10,714 nt of DNA, from positions 1-10,714 of the forward strand of contig LCBU01000034.1 in NCBI GenBank assembly GCA_000997405.1, in the 5' to 3' direction. Shown piece after piece: positions 7,089 through 10,714 of this stretch. The DNA is from Candidatus Woesebacteria bacterium GW2011_GWA1_41_7 (lineage in GTDB: Bacteria; Patescibacteriota; Microgenomatia; UBA8517). Below the pieces are notes generated by a model, which saw only the letters and a list, made by a program, of their open reading frames with translations, made no database searches and had not been told where the DNA came from. How positions within the stretch are numbered: the first letter of the stretch is position 1; the number at the start of each line of letters is the position of its first letter. A program made the translations under genes and the position numbers.

Positions 7089-7100
7089 ACCTTTAAAGGT
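7089..7100. repeat. 12-base perfect palindrome between convergent genes
   Basis: ACCTTTAAAGGT is fully self-complementary and lies in the 90-base gap between paralog 2 (plus) and the zinc-ribbon gene (minus). It has no loop and no downstream T-run on either strand, so it does not look like an intrinsic terminator. The left half with its T6 run resembles the start of the paralog 2 promoter region at 6681. Confidence 0.35.
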
Positions 7101-7122
7101 CTTACATGTACAGCGATTTTCT

Positions 7123-7278
7123 CTATCGGGTATCAATTTCCAATCTCCCTTTTTGGTAAAGCTTGTAACAATCGTCACACATAACTTTGGTATAAACATT
7201 AGCCGAAGTTCTTCCCACCATTTTCGGTTGAACTTTGACTTTCAATTTTTTGCAGTAAGGACAAAAACGTTTAACCAT
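7123..7278 (-). CDS. 51-residue zinc-ribbon protein encoded just after mltG
   Basis: The reverse strand from the ATG at 7278 to a TAG at 7123 encodes 51 residues beginning MVKRFCPYCKKLKVKVQPKM. Two pairs, C6-x2-C9 and C34-x2-C37 (CDDC), form a classic four-cysteine zinc site about 24 residues apart; the rest is rich in Lys and Arg (RTSANVYTKVMCDDCYKLYQ). The start has a good Shine-Dalgarno sequence, GAGG, five bases upstream, and the ATG comes two bases after the mltG stop codon, so it is the second gene of an mltG operon. It resembles small ribosomal or nucleic-acid-binding zinc ribbons in size and charge but is not L33, L36 or another ribosomal protein I can name. The function is unknown. 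Confidence 0.72.
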   Translation of the reverse strand: MVKRFCPYCKKLKVKVQPKMVGRTSANVYTKVMCDDCYKLYQKGRLEIDTR

Positions 7279-7280
7279 TG

Positions 7281-8267
7281 TTACCTCAAATACGAATCGA
7301 TATTTTCCAGATGTTCCTGATAAGTTTCTGCGCAGTGAATTTCACCCAGATTGTCGTGTAAATAAAAAAGACAGTCAGTTTCCTCGGGGTTTAAGGCAGC
7401 TTCAATTGCGTAAATATTTGGACTGCAAATGGGAGTCGGTGGCAAGCCCTTGTTTTTGTAACTGTTATATGGCGAGTCGCTTGCCTTCTCCTCCAGATCA
7501 ATGTTCCCCCACCAAGTTCCGTCTTCATTCTTACCGAGCGTGTATTGCATTGTTGCATCAATTTGCAGAGGCATTCCGTCATTGAGTCGGTTCCAGATAA
7601 TTCCTGAAATAATTTTCATATCGCTTCGGCCGGCTGCCTCTCGCGCAATAAGAGAGGCAATTTTTAAGCCAGTTGGCCATCTGATATTTTTTTCCAGGTA
7701 TCCTTCCGAAAGTGGTGCAAATTTCTCATTAAAATTACCGATGAAGCGCTCTGCAATTTGCGCAGGAGTTTCGTCTACCGGCAATAAATAGGTGTCCGGA
7801 TAGTAAACTCCCTCGTAATACTCTGAGTTAATATCCGAGTAAAGCGTATTCCAACCTTTGAGTTCACTATCACTCCACCCCAGAATACTTGCCAATTTCT
7901 CACCGATTTGCTCTTTTCGTGCGCAAAATGATATTGTTACCCAAAAGAGATCGGGCTTACCCGTGATCTTGTTCATGATTTCCCATGCATTCATTCTTTG
8001 ATTGAGTCTGTAACCACCGGATTTGATTTCCTTGCCTGCAACAAAATTATTAAGTAGGAACTGGAAGGCTCCGGGGTTTTTGATCAAACCACTATCCGAA
8101 AGCGACCTGGCCACATCGAAGCGTAAAGTATCTTCAGGAACAACGAAAACTTGAGTTTCGGCTTTATCCCCTACAGGTCCGAGAAAAACATAGGCAAGAA
8201 ACCCAAGTCCAAAAGCTAAAATAATCACTACAACAAAAAATCTTATTAGAGTCTTCATGAAGAACAT
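7281..8267 (-). CDS. mltG: MltG-type endolytic murein transglycosylase (YceG-like)
   Basis: The protein has 328 residues from the ATG at 8267. It has one N-terminal membrane helix (about residues 8-30), then a LysM-like region with VPEDT and SLSDSGLIKN, then the MltG catalytic domain: EGVYYPDTYLLP, IASLIAREA (Glu at about residue 210 aligns with the catalytic Glu218 of E. coli MltG), IIWNRL..GMPLQIDATMQY, SPYNSYKNKGLPPTPI and a late ALNPEETDCLFYL. MltG cuts nascent glycan strands outside the membrane and is thought to set their length. Start choice: ATG 8267 has AGGA seven bases upstream; ATG 8258, three codons on, lies seven bases after a possible -10 box; the TTG at 8294 is unlikely. The zinc-ribbon gene follows two bases after the stop codon. 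Four cysteines in the catalytic part are unusual for an exported domain. Confidence 0.92.
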   Translation of the reverse strand: MFFMKTLIRFFVVVIILAFGLGFLAYVFLGPVGDKAETQVFVVPEDTLRFDVARSLSDSGLIKNPGAFQFLLNNFVAGKEIKSGGYRLNQRMNAWEIMNKITGKPDLFWVTISFCARKEQIGEKLASILGWSDSELKGWNTLYSDINSEYYEGVYYPDTYLLPVDETPAQIAERFIGNFNEKFAPLSEGYLEKNIRWPTGLKIASLIAREAAGRSDMKIISGIIWNRLNDGMPLQIDATMQYTLGKNEDGTWWGNIDLEEKASDSPYNSYKNKGLPPTPICSPNIYAIEAALNPEETDCLFYLHDNLGEIHCAETYQEHLENIDSYLR

Positions 8268-8294
8268 TCTAACATCCTGGTATCCTTTCACCAA
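8266..8294 (-). promoter_or_regulatory. Possible extended -10 promoter of mltG
   Basis: On the minus strand TTGGTG (8289-8294), 17 bases and TAGAAT (8266-8271) with the extended element TGT just before it form a plausible promoter. If used, transcription starts about at the ATG at 8258 and the ATG at 8267 would lie outside the mRNA. A second candidate, TATAAC, lies further upstream near 8312-8317 and would serve the longer form. Confidence 0.45.
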
Positions 8295-8312
8295 AATCAG
8301 GAGCGTCTAAGT

Positions 8313-8318
8313 TATAAT
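8313..8318 (+). promoter_or_regulatory. -10 box in front of the NUDIX gene
   Basis: A perfect TATAAT lies 20 bases before the ATG at 8339. No good -35 box is present at 16-18 bases. The AGGAAG right after it is too far from the ATG to act as a normal Shine-Dalgarno sequence. Confidence 0.4.
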
Positions 8319-8338
8319 TAGGAAGCTGATCTTAAACC

Positions 8339-8830
8339 ATGCTAAAAACTATCAACTCAACCATGACCGTTGCCGGAAAAACTTCAAAAGTGATTTATCA
8401 CGATACTAACGATTTTGATGAAGTTGATCCCGGCAAAACAACACAGGCATATGGCGTTTGTTTCTACGGGGACAACATGTTAATAGGTTTCGGAGGTAAA
8501 AAGAAAAGTTGGGGACTCGTCGGAGGAACTATAAAGGCCGGGGAAACATTTGTAGACACACTCAAACGCGAAATAGCCGAGGAGTCAAACATGGAAGTTT
8601 TAAAATATATGCCAATAGGTTACCAGGAAGTAATTTACAATGAAAAATACAAAATACAGCTTAGGTATGTATGTCTTGTAAAACCAATTGCCCCGTTTAT
8701 CAAAGACCCGGACGGAAGTGTTAAGGAGATTAAACTAATAGATCCCAAGGATTATAAAAAATATTTCGATTGGGGAAAAGTCGGAGAAAGAATTATAAAA
8801 CGCGCAATCGACCTTAAATCAAAATTTTAA
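8339..8830 (+). CDS. NUDIX-domain hydrolase
   Basis: The 163-residue protein carries a NUDIX box at residues 63-85: G-TIKAG-E-TFVDTLK-REIAEE-SNM. This matches Gx5Ex7REUxEExGU with all metal-binding glutamates (E78, E81, E82) present and the late Gly replaced by Asn84. A beta strand with YGVCFYGDNMLIGF precedes the box, and W58 with GLVGG fits the usual WxxPGG position in changed form. NUDIX enzymes cleave nucleoside diphosphates linked to another group, and the substrate cannot be told from sequence. The first 30 residues and the last 50, including a WGKVGERI end, are not characteristic. The gene is divergent from mltG and convergent with ftsZ, with only 15 bases between the two stops and no hairpin seen there. 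A house-cleaning (MutT-like) role is possible but unproven. Confidence 0.88.
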   Translation: MLKTINSTMTVAGKTSKVIYHDTNDFDEVDPGKTTQAYGVCFYGDNMLIGFGGKKKSWGLVGGTIKAGETFVDTLKREIAEESNMEVLKYMPIGYQEVIYNEKYKIQLRYVCLVKPIAPFIKDPDGSVKEIKLIDPKDYKKYFDWGKVGERIIKRAIDLKSKF

Positions 8831-8845
8831 CCCTGTTTCCTGGCG

Positions 8846-10015
8846 CTAACGAATTTTTCGAAGGAAGGCGGGGATTTCAAATTTCTCACCGAATACATCT
8901 TCATCTTTTCCGGTTGGCCCACCTGTATCCTCCGGCGGTTCTTCATCTTCTCCGGGCTCTTCCCTATTTGAAGGTCCTGCCGAGGTCGGTTCGCTGACCA
9001 CACCCTGAACAGTCGGTCTTTGTATGGCCGTCTGACTCATTTGGGCTAGGTGGGATCTGGTTTCGTCAAACCCTGTTGCTATAACAGTAATCTTAACCTG
9101 ATCTGAAAGATCCGGTTTTATAACGGCTCCGAAAATAACATTTGCATCAGGATCTGCCGCTGAGGAAATGATACGTGCTGCCTCATCAACTTCAAACATT
9201 GTTAAGTCATTACCGCCGGCAATATTGAAAAGAACTCCGCGGGCACCCTCGATAGAAAGATCGAGAAGTGGTGAAGAAACTGCTGCACGGGCTGCCATTT
9301 GGGCTCTATTTTCACCGACTCCGGTACCGATTCCCAAAAGTGCGCTTCCTGCTTCCTTCATAATTGCCTTTACGTCGGCAAAGTCTACGTTAACAAGACC
9401 GGCTGTAGTAATAATATCGGCTATTCCTCCGACACCCTGGCCTAGGACAGAATCAACCACCCTAAAGGCTTCCAAAAGAGTCATCTTCCTGTCAATCACG
9501 TCCATCAATCTTTGATTGGGAATAACGATCAATGTATCGGTAGCTTCCTTTAATCTTTCTATCCCGTCTTCCGCAGCAATCATCCTTCTGGTTCCTTCAA
9601 ATGAAAACGGCTTTGTAACAACACCTATTGTAAGAGCACCCGCTTCTTTAGCTAATTGCGCAACAACTGCCGCCGCACCCGTTCCTGTGCCGCCACCCAT
9701 ACCGGCGGTGACAAAAACCATATCAGTATCAATCAAAAGCTCTTTTATTTTTTCGACAGATTCCTCTGCTGCCTGACGTCCAATCTCGGGATTACCTCCG
9801 ACTCCCAAACCTTTGGTTAATTTTTCTCCTATCTGAAGTTTTGTCGGGGCTTTGTTGTTAAGAAGAACCTGTGCATCGGTATTTATGGCAACGAATTCAA
9901 CTCCAACTACATTACCTGTTTCGATCATTGAAGATATTGCGTTTCCGCCTCCACCTCCAACACCGATTACTTTTATTTTAGCTATTCTTGCAGAGTCCGG
10001 TTTAACAAGTGCCAT
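8846..10015 (-). CDS. ftsZ: Cell division protein FtsZ
   Basis: This 389-residue tubulin homolog polymerises with GTP into the division ring. The N-terminal domain has [10 protein letters not shown] (17-26), the tubulin signature GGGTGTG (107-113), and the T7 synergy loop NVDFADVK (209-216), whose two Asp residues complete GTP hydrolysis in the neighbouring subunit. The C-terminal domain runs to about residue 318. A linker rich in Glu, Pro and Gly (340-375) follows, then the conserved C-terminal peptide ending [10 protein letters not shown], the site that binds FtsA in other bacteria. Length and motifs are those of a fully functional FtsZ. It lies 92 bases after ftsA in the same direction, with promoter-like boxes in the gap. 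No Shine-Dalgarno sequence is clear; AAGA about ten bases upstream is the closest. Confidence 0.98.
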   Translation of the reverse strand: MALVKPDSARIAKIKVIGVGGGGGNAISSMIETGNVVGVEFVAINTDAQVLLNNKAPTKLQIGEKLTKGLGVGGNPEIGRQAAEESVEKIKELLIDTDMVFVTAGMGGGTGTGAAAVVAQLAKEAGALTIGVVTKPFSFEGTRRMIAAEDGIERLKEATDTLIVIPNQRLMDVIDRKMTLLEAFRVVDSVLGQGVGGIADIITTAGLVNVDFADVKAIMKEAGSALLGIGTGVGENRAQMAARAAVSSPLLDLSIEGARGVLFNIAGGNDLTMFEVDEAARIISSAADPDANVIFGAVIKPDLSDQVKITVIATGFDETRSHLAQMSQTAIQRPTVQGVVSEPTSAGPSNREEPGEDEEPPEDTGGPTGKDEDVFGEKFEIPAFLRKIR

Positions 10016-10035
10016 AAATTTATCTTATTTTATTA

Positions 10036-10091
10036 ATTATACCTATAACTATATGTGGCAGAATTGTACCTTGGGCAGAAGAAAAACACAA
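10036..10091 (-). promoter_or_regulatory. Promoter region of ftsZ
   Basis: In the ftsA-ftsZ gap two minus-strand candidates are visible. The nearer is a perfect TATAAT (10036-10041), 20 bases before the ATG, with no good -35 box. The farther is TTGTGT (10086-10091), 17 bases, TACAAT (10063-10068), giving a leader of about 40 bases. A TAAAAT at 10027-10032 is a third possible -10 box. One or more would let ftsZ be made at higher level than ftsA. Confidence 0.45.
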
Positions 10092-10107
10092 GCAGACCCC
10101 GATCCCC

Positions 10108-10714
10108 TCATGGCAAAAGATTTTTAATACTATCAATCAATTTACCAAACATTCCAGATGAGGGTAGTTTTACCTTTTTTGAGAAGCTTGTCAAGTTCTC
10201 CGCAGGCAACGCTTTTGCACCATAAAGAAGAAGTCCTACACAAGTAGAAAATGAGGGAGTAATAACATCATCGATAAGTCCGCCCACCCCCCTGGGAACC
10301 CCCACCCTTACGGGAACCGAAAGAACGCGCTTTGCTGAATCAATTACCCCCGCTGTCTCGGCACCCCCGCCGGTTACAACTGCACCCGAAGGAATTCTAT
10401 TGGCGATTCCCTGCCTTTCAAGTTCAATTTTGACCATTGAAAAGATTTCATTCAGGCGTGGCCTTATAATTCCCTCAATCAGAGTCTTTTTTGAAATTTT
10501 CTTTATTTCGGTAATGTTAAGACTTGCCAAATCCAATTCATCGCTTTCTTCTTCGTTTCTTTTCTTTTTTTCGGAAAGCGCAAGCTTGATTTTTTCTGCA
10601 GTTTCCAATGAAACCCGAAGCCCAATTGCAAGATCGTTGGTTACGTTTTTGGCCCCTATAGGTATTACGCCCGAGTAGGCGATTGACCCATCAATATACG
10701 CCGCTATCGATGTT
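10108..10714 (-). CDS. ftsA: Cell division protein FtsA, C-terminal part (cut by window edge)
   Basis: The frame is open from the right edge to a TGA at 10108 and gives the last 201 residues. The first visible stretch, TSIAAYIDGSI then VIPIGAKNVTNDLAIGLRVS, is the FtsA segment after the phosphate-binding loop; next comes a helix-rich part with ETAEKIKLAL, then the nucleotide-binding VVTGGGAETAG and RVGVPRGVGGL. The end, GMFGKLIDSIKNLLP, is an amphipathic helix of the kind that anchors FtsA to the inner membrane face. FtsA is an actin-like protein that tethers FtsZ to the membrane through the FtsZ C-terminal peptide, which is intact in the next gene. A segment SEKKKRNEEESDELD is highly charged. 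The missing N-terminal half would hold the 1C domain and phosphate loops. Confidence 0.95.
   Translation of the reverse strand, partial: TSIAAYIDGSIAYSGVIPIGAKNVTNDLAIGLRVSLETAEKIKLALSEKKKRNEEESDELDLASLNITEIKKISKKTLIEGIIRPRLNEIFSMVKIELERQGIANRIPSGAVVTGGGAETAGVIDSAKRVLSVPVRVGVPRGVGGLIDDVITPSFSTCVGLLLYGAKALPAENLTSFSKKVKLPSSGMFGKLIDSIKNLLP

Noticed and set aside
9168..9776. Plus-strand frames opposite ftsZ
   Set aside because: They are rich in Ala, Ser and Pro as expected for the complement of a Gly/Ala-rich gene; the ftsZ frame explains this region.
1..10714. Recoded TGA (code 25) as in Gracilibacteria or SR1
   Set aside because: TGA is the natural end of rodA, ftsA, the DUF2130 gene and paralog 1, and no conserved protein here contains an in-frame TGA.

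Overview
The window is a gene-dense bacterial chromosome segment. It holds housekeeping genes for translation (L27, L21, IleRS), cell-wall growth and division (RodA/FtsW-family flippase-polymerase, MltG, FtsZ, FtsA) and chromosome partition (ParB), with a few poorly known small genes between them. TGA ends several solid genes (rodA, ftsA, the DUF2130 gene, the first small paralog), so the code is standard and not the TGA=Gly code of Gracilibacteria/SR1. The compact layout, moderately AT-rich DNA, very divergent IleRS signatures and orphan small proteins suggest a Patescibacteria/CPR genome, perhaps Microgenomates-like. That assignment is inference from general character, not a marker-gene result.

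Layout: positions 1-6281 are one minus-strand run, in transcription order DUF2130 protein (broken by a one-base frameshift), DUF3467 protein, ileS, rodA/ftsW, rplU, rpmA, parB (cut by the left edge). A short divergent promoter region (6282-6354) separates this run from two plus-strand tandem paralogs of unknown function (6355-6666 and 6721-7032). Next comes a minus-strand pair, mltG (to about 8267) followed by a 51-residue zinc-ribbon gene (7123-7278). A plus-strand NUDIX hydrolase gene (8339-8830) converges on minus-strand ftsZ (8846-10015), and ftsZ is preceded by ftsA (10108 to the right edge, 5' part missing). No stretch longer than 300 bases lacks a gene. No tRNA, rRNA, CRISPR array or mobile element was seen.

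Regulation: good sigma-70-type promoters can be read directly in front of rpmA, ileS, both small paralogs, rplU and mltG, with weaker ones at the DUF2130 gene, the NUDIX gene and ftsZ. Most -10 elements lie only 7-20 bases before the start codon, so many mRNAs here would be leaderless or nearly so. Clear Shine-Dalgarno sequences occur mainly at operon-internal starts (DUF3467, the zinc ribbon). This is the most general unusual signal of the window.

The most interesting individual items are the tandem orphan paralogs with duplicated promoters, the frameshifted but otherwise intact DUF2130 gene, the IleRS with altered HIGH and KMSKS signatures, and the zinc-ribbon microprotein coupled to mltG.
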